Shown here piece by piece: positions 18,576 to 27,300 of a stretch of DNA of 64,000 nucleotides. Position 1 is the first letter of the stretch, and each line of letters begins with the position of its first letter. The notes below the pieces were generated by a model. That model worked only from the letters and a program-made list of their open reading frames with translations, was not told the origin of the DNA and searched no databases. Made by a program: the position numbers and the translations under genes. Location: positions 124,001-188,000 of the forward strand of contig NZ_PDEP01000004.1 in the NCBI RefSeq assembly GCF_002554705.1. The letters are read 5' to 3'. The stretch is from Longimonas halophila. GTDB lineage: Bacteria; Bacteroidota; Rhodothermia; Rhodothermales; Salinibacteraceae.

Positions 18576-20002
18576 TGATGCGTGCCAGTACACTTATTAT
18601 GGGCCTGCTGATCGCGGGCACGCTGGGCGCAGTTGCGGCGCAAACCACGCCGCCCGACACGCTTTCGCAGGCGCGCATCAATGCCGCTGCGCCAGGCGAT
18701 ACGCTCCACGTTCAGCCCGGCACCTACAACGGCCCGTTCGTGATTGACCGGCCGCTTGTGCTGGTGGGCCACGAGCGTCCCCATCTGCGGGGCGATGACA
18801 CCACGCATGTCGTGCAGATTACGGCGCCGCGTGTGCATGTGGAGGGCTTCGAACTCTCGCGCTCGGGCACCAATCTCGGAAGCGACCACGCCGCGCTGAT
18901 GGTGCAGGCCCCTCGTGTAACCATCCGCAATAACCGCATCCGCAACAGCCTGCACGGCATCTACCTGAAAGGGGCTCGCTATGCGCACATCGAAGACAAC
19001 CACATTCAGGGCAAAACAACCATTCAGCGGACGGAGACTGCGTCTGCATCTCATCATGGCGGCACCCAGAATGAGGATATGCATGGCGATATGCATCACG
19101 AAGCGCTCGGGCAAAACCAGCGGGGCAATGGCATTCACCTGTGGAAGACGGCCCACAACACCATTCGTGGTAACACGATTACGCAGGTGCGCGATGGCAT
19201 CTATTTTTCGTTTGCTGATAGCACCCACGCCTCCGAAAACACCATCGAGCAGGCGCGCTACGGGCTGCACTACATGTACTCCGACGACAACCGCTTTACC
19301 GATAACCGCTTTTCTGGCAACGCAGCAGGCGCAGCGCTGATGTACTCGAAACGCATTACGGTGGCACGCAATCAGTTTCAGGATAACCGCACGCATCGTG
19401 GCTATGGGCTGCTGTTGCAATCGGTTGAGAACACGCGCATCACCAACAACGACATTCTACGCAACGCCACCGGCATCTACCTGGAAAACAGCCACATGAA
19501 CACGGTGCAGAGCAACCGCATCGCATCCAACTTTCGGGGGATGCGCCTGACAGGCAGCTCGTATCGCAATACGTTCGCTGAGAATACGATTCGGGCCAAC
19601 CTGCAAACGATTCTGCTGCGTGGACATAGCGACACCAACGCATGGCACACGGGCGGGCGTGGCAACTACTGGGGGCCGCGCGGGCTGCTCGATCTGGATG
19701 CCGATGGGGTGAGTGAAACGCCGCATCGCACCGTCGATCTGCTCGGGCCATACGAAGAAGACTTCCCGTTCGTGGCGCTGCTCACGCGCAGTCCGGGCAT
19801 CGACCTGGTAACACATGCCTTGCAACGCGTGCCGCCGCCGGGCGCCTCAATGATTGTGGACGATTACCCGCTTATGCAGGCGCCCCACGACACAACCGAA
19901 GGCGCTTCCGTTGCATCCGCCGCCCGCTCGTGGCTTGGGGCGGTGGGGCTCGTAGGCCTGCTGGGTCTTGCTTTTCTCCTGATTCGACCGGCGCGCTCAT
20001 GA
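18572..20002 (+). CDS. nosD: NosD, periplasmic copper/sulfur-delivery beta-helix protein for NosZ
   Basis: 476 residues; ATG 18572 overlaps the previous stop as ATGA. A signal peptide (STLIMGLLIAGTLGAVAAQ) precedes a right-handed beta-helix of NosD/CASH repeats (NRIRNSLHGIYLKGA, GNTITQVRDGIYFSF, NDILRNATGIYLENS) and the family block GGRGNYWGP...DLDADGVSETPH. A C-terminal membrane anchor (WLGAVGLVGLLGLAFLLI) follows. NosD works with the NosFY ABC transporter in assembling the CuZ site. Residues 161-176 carry an unusual His/Met-rich insertion between helix coils. The stop overlaps the nosF start, indicating translational coupling. Confidence 0.93.
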   Translation: MMMRASTLIMGLLIAGTLGAVAAQTTPPDTLSQARINAAAPGDTLHVQPGTYNGPFVIDRPLVLVGHERPHLRGDDTTHVVQITAPRVHVEGFELSRSGTNLGSDHAALMVQAPRVTIRNNRIRNSLHGIYLKGARYAHIEDNHIQGKTTIQRTETASASHHGGTQNEDMHGDMHHEALGQNQRGNGIHLWKTAHNTIRGNTITQVRDGIYFSFADSTHASENTIEQARYGLHYMYSDDNRFTDNRFSGNAAGAALMYSKRITVARNQFQDNRTHRGYGLLLQSVENTRITNNDILRNATGIYLENSHMNTVQSNRIASNFRGMRLTGSSYRNTFAENTIRANLQTILLRGHSDTNAWHTGGRGNYWGPRGLLDLDADGVSETPHRTVDLLGPYEEDFPFVALLTRSPGIDLVTHALQRVPPPGASMIVDDYPLMQAPHDTTEGASVASAARSWLGAVGLVGLLGLAFLLIRPARS

Positions 20003-20664
20003 TTCACTGCACCAACCTGCACAAATCGTTTGGATCGAAGACCGTGCTTCGCGGGGCGTCGATGGATGTTCCTCCAGAGCAGGGGGTGACTGCTCTTCTT
20101 GGCCCGAATGGGGCCGGTAAAACCACGACGCTCCGCATTCTTGCTGGGCTGGTTACGCCCGATTCCGGTACCGTGCGCATCAACAGCATCGACTTGCAGA
20201 CCGATCGGGCCGCAGCTCAGCGGCAGCTTGCGTTCTTGCCCCAAGACGTGCGCTTCCACCCGGCCATGACGCCGCGCCGCGTGCTCCGCTTCTATGCGCA
20301 GCTTCGCGAGATTGCGGATCCCGACATCGAGACTGCACTCGAAACCGTGCGCCTCACCGACGCCGCCGACCGCTCGTGCGAGGCGCTCTCGGGTGGGATG
20401 CGACAGCGTCTGGGGCTGGCCCTGGCCGACTTGATGGACGCTCCGCTCCTGCTGCTCGACGAGCCCGGCCTCAGTCTCGATGCCGAATGGCGCGCCTACC
20501 TCAACAAGTATCTGTGCCGCCATGTAGACCGCGGTGGCACCGTTTTGATGGCCACGCACCTGCTCGACGTCTGGGGCGACCTCATTGATGCCACGCTCCA
20601 CTGCACCAACGGCACCATCAGCGCTCCATCCGAATCTCCCGCCCATACGCCCGCCGCGTCATGA
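19999..20664 (+). CDS. nosF: NosF, ABC transporter ATPase of the NosFY complex
   Basis: 221 residues from ATG 19999, overlapping the nosD stop by four bases. Complete ABC ATPase: Walker A GPNGAGKTTT, Q-loop FLPQDVRF, signature LSGGMRQR, Walker B LLLLDEP, D-loop GLSLD and switch histidine MATHLLD. It powers the NosY permease, believed to export a sulfur species for the CuZ cluster to NosD in the periplasm. The signature begins with LSGGM, typical of NosF and CcmA-type proteins. It is slightly shorter than the usual ~300 residues, lacking the extended C-terminal domain. Confidence 0.92.
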   Translation: MIHCTNLHKSFGSKTVLRGASMDVPPEQGVTALLGPNGAGKTTTLRILAGLVTPDSGTVRINSIDLQTDRAAAQRQLAFLPQDVRFHPAMTPRRVLRFYAQLREIADPDIETALETVRLTDAADRSCEALSGGMRQRLGLALADLMDAPLLLLDEPGLSLDAEWRAYLNKYLCRHVDRGGTVLMATHLLDVWGDLIDATLHCTNGTISAPSESPAHTPAAS

Positions 20665-21449
20665 CGCCTCTGCCGCTCTCTGCTTTTCGCGCCCTGGCGA
20701 TACGCGAGGGATACACCGCGCTGCACAACCGATTTGTGCAGGCATTTGCGCTGGTCGTGTGGGCAAGCAGCACTGCCGTGGCCGTGTTCACCGGCAACGA
20801 CGCCTCCGTGCCGTTCGCCGTGCTGCTGCTCTGGCTGTACGTGGTGCCGCTGTTTGCTTTGCTGATTGGCGTGCGCACCATCCACGAAGAGCGCGACGAA
20901 CACCCGTTCCTGCTCAGTCAGCCCGTGCCACGCGTTACGTTTATCATCGCCAAGCTGACCACGCTGGTCGGACTCATTGCAGCGGTACTGGCAGCGGCCC
21001 TTGTGCCTGTGGCCCTGGCCGCGCCGGGCGGCGGCTGGATGCTTATTTTCGGACTCGGGCTCGCGCTGGCGCTCATCGGCGTAAGCGTGGGGCTGGCGCT
21101 CGGGCAGTACGCACAGAGCGCGGTGCGGGGGCTCATGGGGGCGCTGCTCCTCTGGTTTGTAGGACTGGTGCTTTACGACTTTGCCACCCTTGCACTGGTG
21201 CAGGTGCCCTTTATGCACGATCAGCCCGCCCTGTGGATGGGTATTCTGCTCCTGAATCCGCTCGACGCCGTACGCCTGGCCGGACTCATGGGGCTGGAGG
21301 CGGTGCCCTTCACCGTCCCCGGCGCGCAGCAGTGGGCCGAGCCGCTCCTCAATCGCCTCGACATCTGGGTCGCCGCACTCACCCTGGTCTGGACCACTGT
21401 AGCCGTGGAGTGGACACGCCGCCATCTGAACCGCTACGATGTACAGTAA
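20661..21449 (+). CDS. nosY: NosY, ABC transporter permease of the NosFY complex
   Basis: 262 residues; ATG 20661 overlaps the nosF stop (ATGA). Six membrane helices are visible, including FAVLLLWLYVVPLFALLIGV, LVGLIAAVLAAALVPVAL, MLIFGLGLALALIGVSVGLAL, LMGALLLWFVGLVLYDF and a last helix near ALTLVW. The motif RTIHEERDEHPFLLSQPVPR after the first helices is characteristic of NosY-type permeases (ABC-2 class). With NosF it forms the exporter needed for NosZ maturation. It is the third link in a chain of ATGA overlaps, so nosD, nosF and nosY are made in fixed ratio. Confidence 0.92.
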   Translation: MTPLPLSAFRALAIREGYTALHNRFVQAFALVVWASSTAVAVFTGNDASVPFAVLLLWLYVVPLFALLIGVRTIHEERDEHPFLLSQPVPRVTFIIAKLTTLVGLIAAVLAAALVPVALAAPGGGWMLIFGLGLALALIGVSVGLALGQYAQSAVRGLMGALLLWFVGLVLYDFATLALVQVPFMHDQPALWMGILLLNPLDAVRLAGLMGLEAVPFTVPGAQQWAEPLLNRLDIWVAALTLVWTTVAVEWTRRHLNRYDVQ

Positions 21450-21475
21450 ACTCCGCCCTTACGCATCCATCCGAT

Positions 21476-22417
21476 ATGAATAGTCGTATGCAAAAACTTG
21501 GTTTGGTGGGATTCGGAGGGATAGTGGCCCTCGTACTGGTCGGTTTCGGACTTTGGGCGACCGGATTGGGGCCAGAGATGGAGCGCGTTATGCGTTGGGG
21601 CTCCGACTCGGAGGCCGAAGAGATCTACACCGTGCGTGGGCGCCTTGTAGAGGCTGCAAGCGATGGCACCGAGCTCGTCGTAGAACACGAAGCCGTTCCC
21701 GGCTTCATGGTGGCAATGACAATGCCGTTTACGCCCGAGAACCCCGAGGCGGTGCCTGCCCTGGAGCGCGGCGATGCGCTCACGTTCCAGTATCACGTAG
21801 GCACCGACCGCGCCTGGATCACCGACATTGAGCGCCTTCCCGATGACGCGGTAGCCGCTGTGCCCGCCGCCGATCGTATGAAGCGAGCCACTGCGCCTCC
21901 CGACCTCGACCGCCTCGAAGAAGGCGATGCCGTGCCGCCGCTCTCACTCCTCAACCAGGACGGCGAATCCATCACCCTGCACGATTACGACGGGCAGGCG
22001 CTGGTGGTTAACTTCATATTCACGCGGTGCCCCGATCCCACGTTCTGTCCGCGTATGTCCAGGCACTTTCAGACGCTGCAAGACGAACTGATGCCCAAGC
22101 AGGCCGACACCGCGCACCTGCTCAGCATCACCATCGACCCCGAGCACGACCGGCCCGACGTGCTGCGCGACTATGCCGCCCGCTACACCACCGACCTCGA
22201 TACATGGACCTTTGCTACCGGTACACCCGAAGCCATTGCGCGCGCCGGGCGCCTGTTCGGGGTGTTCTACGAGTATGGCGAAGGCCAGATCAACCACACC
22301 CTGGCCACGGCCCTCATCGCCCCGGATGGTACCCTGCACACCGTATGGCGCGGCAATCGGTGGACGCCCAGCGATGTGCAACAGGCGCTTGCGTCGTTGA
22401 CTCAGGAAGATGGGTAG
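21476..22417 (+). CDS. Fusion of CusF-like copper-binding domain and Sco1/SenC copper chaperone
   Basis: 313 residues from ATG 21476, 26 bases after nosY. One N-terminal membrane anchor (GFGGIVALVLVGFGLWATG) is followed by a CusF_Ec-like domain at ~48-120 with H71, M78, M81 and M83 (HEAVPGFMVAMTMPF). A thioredoxin-fold Sco domain at ~148-310 follows. Its cysteines C185 and C191 are five residues apart (CPDPTFC), not the usual CX3C, and H274 (INHT) completes the copper site. It should carry copper to periplasmic copper enzymes. Because no nosL is seen in this locus, it is a candidate copper donor for NosZ; that role is inference. The convergent Crp/Fnr gene ends 34 bases downstream. Confidence 0.85.
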   Translation: MNSRMQKLGLVGFGGIVALVLVGFGLWATGLGPEMERVMRWGSDSEAEEIYTVRGRLVEAASDGTELVVEHEAVPGFMVAMTMPFTPENPEAVPALERGDALTFQYHVGTDRAWITDIERLPDDAVAAVPAADRMKRATAPPDLDRLEEGDAVPPLSLLNQDGESITLHDYDGQALVVNFIFTRCPDPTFCPRMSRHFQTLQDELMPKQADTAHLLSITIDPEHDRPDVLRDYAARYTTDLDTWTFATGTPEAIARAGRLFGVFYEYGEGQINHTLATALIAPDGTLHTVWRGNRWTPSDVQQALASLTQEDG

Positions 22418-22451
22418 TAGGTAGTAAGAGGCTCGGTTGCTGTGCCGATGG

Positions 22452-23135
22452 CTACACCGCAGCCAACTTGTCGGGATTTAGCATCACAATGGCATCGCCC
22501 TCGTTGCGGATTAGAGATTGATCTTCAAGCTCGCGCAGTGCTCGCGAAAGCGTTTCGGGCACCGTTCCCAACTCAGCAGCCAGGATCGACTTGGGGCGGT
22601 TAAGCTGCACCGTCGCCCCATTCGCATGAGTTGGGGCTTCATTCAGCAGATAGCGTGCCAGCCGCGTACACACATCGTGGAGGGCAAGGCCCTCTAACCG
22701 ATCCGCCAGCCGACGTAGCCGCTTGGCCATATGCCCAACCATGTGAAGACATACATGTGGATGTGACACAACGTACTGCGTAAACGGAGCTGTAGGCAGA
22801 AACAGAAGCTCGCTATTGCAGACGACCTGAGCTGTTGCCGGATACGTAGGATTCGGATTCGACTCGAACAGCGGGACCTCGGCAAAAGACGCCCCAGACT
22901 CCACAACATGCAGCACAATGCGGCGCCCAGCGTCGTCGGTACGATAGATTTGTACTTGACCCGTAATTACCAAAAAGAAGCCGTGATGTGGATCTCCATG
23001 ATGAAACAAAATACGGTCTTTCGGAGCTTCTTGTACTGAACCCAAACCAATAATTTGGCTGCGCTCCTCGCGAGCAAGTCCACCGAAAAATGCGTGCTTG
23101 CTGAGCACCTCGTGAATTGTCTGGGTGGGCGTCAT
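22452..23135 (-). CDS. Crp/Fnr-family transcription regulator, DNR-like
   Basis: 227 residues. An N-terminal cyclic-nucleotide-binding-type beta-roll (DRILFHHGDPHHGFFLVITGQVQIY, SFAEVPLF) is joined by a long dimerisation helix to a winged helix. The recognition helix TVPETLSRALREL contains E194, S197 and R198 in the ExxSR pattern that FNR uses to read TTGAT half-sites. The four N-terminal Fe-S cysteines of FNR are absent; cysteines occur only at 106, 129 and 156. This points to a DNR/NnrR-type NO sensor or other non-Fe-S input. It sits between the nos operon and the cupredoxin, and a matching box lies before nosZ. Control of nos genes is strongly suggested but untested. Confidence 0.85.
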   Translation of the reverse strand: MTPTQTIHEVLSKHAFFGGLAREERSQIIGLGSVQEAPKDRILFHHGDPHHGFFLVITGQVQIYRTDDAGRRIVLHVVESGASFAEVPLFESNPNPTYPATAQVVCNSELLFLPTAPFTQYVVSHPHVCLHMVGHMAKRLRRLADRLEGLALHDVCTRLARYLLNEAPTHANGATVQLNRPKSILAAELGTVPETLSRALRELEDQSLIRNEGDAIVMLNPDKLAAV

Positions 23136-23244
23136 GATACGTACAGTGCGGTTAAACAGTGGGAACGAACTGCGCAGAGGGAGTACAGGCAGACCGAAAA
23201 AATACTATATAGCCTAAGTTGCGAGGTGCAGCACCAGCCCTGCG

Positions 23245-23350
23245 CATTCTGTCATTCTGAAGAATGCAGCGGGGTCGACAGGGCATCCCTTGTGAGAATC
23301 TCCTGCAATATGAGCCAAACAACTGCGATAAGGGTAGTCGCAGAATGACA
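23245..23350. repeat. Dispersed palindromic intergenic repeat, copy 1
   Basis: TGTCATTCTG at 23250-23259 and CAGAATGACA at 23341-23350 form a perfect 10-bp inverted repeat bounding ~100 bases. The interior includes GTCGACAGGG and AGAATCTCCTGCAA. Related sequence appears near 36881-36940 and, reversed, at 55203-55243. Confidence 0.7.
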
Positions 23351-23432
23351 TAAACGGGAGCTTAACGGCCGCCCTTGCAACCTGAGTTATACACCCGTTC
23401 ATTACACGCACCATAACCTACAACGAGTTTCT

Positions 23433-23966
23433 ATGATACGTTCTACGTTCCGTACCACGTTCACCATCTTGCTGGCAGGAACGCTGGCACTCTTCCTGGC
23501 GGCCTGTGGAGGCGGCGAAGCTCCTGAGGGCGACTCGGCAGAATCCGAATCGGGAGGAGCGACAACCGAGCAAAGCGCTGATGTCGACCGCGAAATCACG
23601 CTGCAGCCCGAAGGCAATCAGATGAAGTATGCCACCACCGAACTTACGGTGGAAGCCGGGGAAACCGTGCGCCTCGTGTTTGAAAACATTGCCGAAAGCC
23701 CCTCGATGGTACACAACGTGCTCATCCTGAACACCGACGACGAGGAAGTCGTGGAGCGCGTGGGTACCGCTGGTCAATCGGCTGGCCAGAGTGAAGGCTA
23801 TGTGCCTGACGACGATGCCATCATTGCGCATACGCCGCTTGCACAGCCGGGCGAAACCGTGGAAGTCACCTTTACGGCGCCCGAAGAGCCAGGCGAGTAC
23901 ACCTACGTGTGCACCTACCCCGGCCACTGGGCTATGATGCAAGGCACGCTGGTCGTGGAAGGCTAA
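23433..23966 (+). CDS. Azurin/plastocyanin-like cupredoxin lipoprotein
   Basis: 177 residues. A lipoprotein signal (TLALFLAAC) is followed by a ~35-residue acidic Gly/Ser linker and a type 1 copper domain. Ligands are visible in family order: a histidine in MVHNVLIL, then C, H and M in YVCTYPGHWAMMQG. The YPGHW-M-G tail matches azurin/auracyanin-type proteins of Bacteroidota. It is an electron carrier tethered to a membrane, plausibly donating electrons to the lipoprotein NosZ encoded 6 kb upstream or to a terminal oxidase. It is monocistronic with a strong terminator after it. No FNR box was found in its upstream region. Confidence 0.9.
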   Translation: MIRSTFRTTFTILLAGTLALFLAACGGGEAPEGDSAESESGGATTEQSADVDREITLQPEGNQMKYATTELTVEAGETVRLVFENIAESPSMVHNVLILNTDDEEVVERVGTAGQSAGQSEGYVPDDDAIIAHTPLAQPGETVEVTFTAPEEPGEYTYVCTYPGHWAMMQGTLVVEG

Positions 23967-24043
23967 CCCCTCCAGAGAAGCTCAGGGTTGCCGTCCCTCC
24001 TCAACTTTACAGGGGGCGAGCTGGACCTGAGTAGAATAATCAC

Positions 24044-24084
24044 AGACGAGGTCAAGCTGTACGCTTGGCCTCGTCTTTCTTTTG
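24044..24084 (+). terminator. Rho-independent terminator after the cupredoxin gene
   Basis: AGACGAGGTCAAGC at 24044-24057 pairs with GCTTGGCCTCGTCT at 24063-24076 (14 bp, one wobble, 5-base loop), followed by TTCTTTTG. It separates the cupredoxin from the fructan locus. Confidence 0.9.
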
Positions 24085-24096
24085 TCCCTAAATAAT

Positions 24097-24256
24097 ATCG
24101 TTCCCATCATTTCGAGGAGTTAGGGTAAGGAGCTTCGGTCTACGACGCCTTTTGACGCTACAAAAGTTAATAAAAGGTGAAGAAAAGCGGTTTTGATAGG
24201 ATTGAGTTGAAGATATGGCAGAGTTTTGGTATTCCTTGTTATGAAATCGTTCCCAT
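24097..24256 (+). repeat. Direct repeat ATCGTTCCCAT upstream of susC
   Basis: The same 11 bases occur at 24097-24107 and 24246-24256, 149 bases apart, in the otherwise empty region between the terminator and susC. They may be binding sites for a regulator of the fructan locus, or chance in AT-richer DNA. Confidence 0.4.
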
Positions 24257-24311
24257 AAAGAGTGAGTTCAGCCATTTGTGATATGGGAAAGCGTCGCTAT
24301 GTGGCGCATGT

Positions 24312-24329
24312 GTTGGGAGCGCTTCCAAC
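24312..24329 (+). promoter_or_regulatory. LacI-family operator upstream of susC
   Basis: GTTGGGAGCGCTTCCAAC is an 18-base palindrome with eight of nine pairs matching. It is centred on the GCGC core typical of LacI-family operators. It ends 58 bases before the susC ATG, and a LacI-family gene is in the same locus at 29439. Repression of susC until fructan breakdown sugars appear is the simple model. Confidence 0.7.
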
Positions 24330-24387
24330 CGAAAGCTCCCATCGATTGCCTGATTCGGTGCCTGTTTCTCTGACTCCCTGTACTGCT

Positions 24388-27300
24388 ATGCGGCATACCG
24401 TACTTCTTCTTTTTACGCTTGCTCTGGTAGCGTGGCTGCCCCGCAGCGCCACTGCGCAAGACACCGCACACGACGTGACCGGCCAGGTCATAAGCGCCGA
24501 CGACAATGCGCCCCTTCCGGGCGTGAATGTGCAGGTGCAAGGCACAACCGTTGGCGCCTCCACCGATGTGGAGGGCCGCTACCAGCTTACCGCACCCTCG
24601 CCTCAAGACACACTCATCTTTTCGTTTGTCGGATTCGAACGGCAAATTGTGCCCATTGACGGGCGGACCACAGTAGACGTGACGATGACGTCGAGTGCCG
24701 TTGATATCGAGGGGGTGGTCGTTACCGGATACCGCGAACTGCGTCGCGAACAGGTCACCGGCTCGGTCACCGTCATTGATACCGACGACATCGAGCGCTC
24801 CAGTTCGGCCAACGTTGTGGGCGACCTGCAAGGGCGCATTCCCGGACTCTCTATCAGCCAGACAGGGTCGCCGTTTGGGGATGCGGAGGCGCTCATTCGG
24901 GGCGAAGGTACCCTCGGTAACAACGCCCCGCTCTTCGTGATTGACGGCATCCCCTCCAAAACCGGCGCGGTGCGTCAGCTCAACCCGAAAGACATCGAAT
25001 CCATGCAGGTGCTGCGCGATGCGGCCACCGCGTCGCTCTACGGATCGCGCGCCTCGAACGGCGTTGTTGTGATTACCACGCGCCAGGGCGAAGAGGGGCA
25101 GTTTCAGGTTAACTACAGTGCCGACATCACCGCCTCACAGATGGCGAATCGTCACGATGTGTTGAGCACTGAACAGCGCGGACGGGTGGTTTGGCAGGCT
25201 GCTGTCAACGATGGGCGCAATCCTGACAACCTCCCCATTTACAACTACGACTGGTCGGAGAACGGCGGCACTCCGGTACTCAACGAGGTGATCGTGCCCG
25301 AATATCTGGGCGACCCTGACGAAGGCATCCGCGCCGCTAACACCGATTGGTACGACGAAATTTCGCGCATGGGTCTCGTTCAGCAGCACAACCTGTCGGT
25401 AACGGCGGGCAGCGAACGAGGCAGCAGCTACCTGTCGCTGCGCTATCACGAAAACGATGCTATCGTCAAAAACCAGAACTTTCGGCGCATCGGCGCGCGC
25501 ATCAACACCGACTACACGTTCTTCGACGGACGCCTTACCCTGGGCGAAAACCTGGCGGTGTCGCATGAGCAGGGCACGCCGTTGCCCGAGGGACTGGGCG
25601 GCACGCCGCTGAATCTGTCGCTGCTGGTGCAGCCTATCATTCCGGTGCGTACGGAAGACGGGGGCTGGGGCGGGCCTATTGGGGCCGGATTCGATGATCG
25701 CGACAACCCCGTACGGCTCCTCAGCCAAAACCGCTGGGACCAGCAGTCCGCTGTACACGGCTTCGGGAATGCGTTCGCTCGTCTCGATGTGACCGATGAC
25801 CTGCAATGGAACGCGCGCTTTGGGATCGACTGGCGACGCGAGCTCAACCGCGACATTCAGCGCACCTACCAGAGTGGTTTCCTGAGTCGGGACCTGAACT
25901 CGCTGAACCGCATCAATTCCGACAATCTGGATTTGACGCTAAGCACTACGCTGGAGTATGATCTGGATGTACAAGACCACGAGTTTACGATGCTGGGCGG
26001 CTTTGAAGCCAGCCAAAGCGAGTTCCAGTCCAGCAGCACCTTCCAGGAGGACTTCGCGGTCGAGTCGTTGGAGTTTTTTGTAGAAGGAGCAGGCGCGGGC
26101 CGCCAAATCGTGGACGGAGGGCAGACCGGATTCAGCCTGCTCTCTTACTTTGGTCAGGCGAACTGGGCCTACGAAAACCGCTATCAGGCCAGCGTCACCG
26201 CGCGTCTCGACGGGTCCTCGCGCTTCGGCGCTGAAAACCGCTATGGCTTCTTTCCGGCCCTATCAGCCGGGTGGCGCCTCTCCGACGAACCGTTCTTGAG
26301 CGATGTAGACGCGCTCTCGAACCTGATGCTCCGCGGTAGTCTCGGCATCGTCGGAAACCAGGAAATTGGCAACGAAGCCCAGTTTACGCTCTTCGAGTCG
26401 CTGCTGGGCACCGACATCTCGTTCGCCCCCGATAACGGCACCGCCTACGACATTGGCGGGCAGGGGTCGGGCAACATTCCGGCGGGCTTTCGGCGCGTAC
26501 AAACGGGCAACCCGGCACTTAGTTGGGAGGAAACCACCGAGGCAAACCTTGGCATCGACTGGGCTGTGCTCGACCGGCGTCTGCGGGGGTCGGTGGATAC
26601 CTACTGGCGCGAGACCACTGACATTCTCATCCAGCCTCCATTTCTGGCGGCTGAGGGCGAAGGCGGCAACCGCTGGTTCAATGCAGCAGCGAAAACCGTG
26701 CGCGGATTCGACGCGCGGGTGCGCTACCAAGACGATGTGCGCGGCGTAGAGTATGACCTTACTGGCACGTTTGGCCTCTACCGCGATGAGATTACCGAAT
26801 TGCCCGAAGACGTAGTCGATGCTTTTCCGGGCAACGTGGAGCAAGACATTCTGGGGCGCTCCAGCGGATCCCTCTTCGGGTACGTGGTCGATGGCATCTT
26901 CCAGAACGAAGACGAGGTCAGCGCACACGCCGAACAGCCGGGCAAAGATGTGGGCCGCCTCCGCTTTGCCGATCTCGATGGCGATGGCCGCATCACCCCG
27001 CTCGACCAAGACTGGATTGGCAATACCACGCCCGACTTCGTGTACGGCCTGAATGCAAACGCTGCATACGGCAACTTCAGCGTGCGGCTCTTTCTGCAGG
27101 GCGAGCATGGGCGCGATGTGGTGAACCAAGAGCAGAAGCTCTACACCGACTTTTCGGGCATCTGGAATGGTGCAAACTACGGCACGCGCACCCTGGACGC
27201 CTGGACCCCCGAGAATCGTGATACCGACATCCCTGCGCTCTCGCTCTCCGACGATAACAACGAGCAGCGCTTCTCCACCTACTTCGTGGAAAACGGCTCC

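Noticed and set aside
23136-23432. FNR/DNR box between the regulator and the cupredoxin gene
   Set aside because: No TTGAT-N4-ATCAA-like match was found; the region instead holds a repeat.
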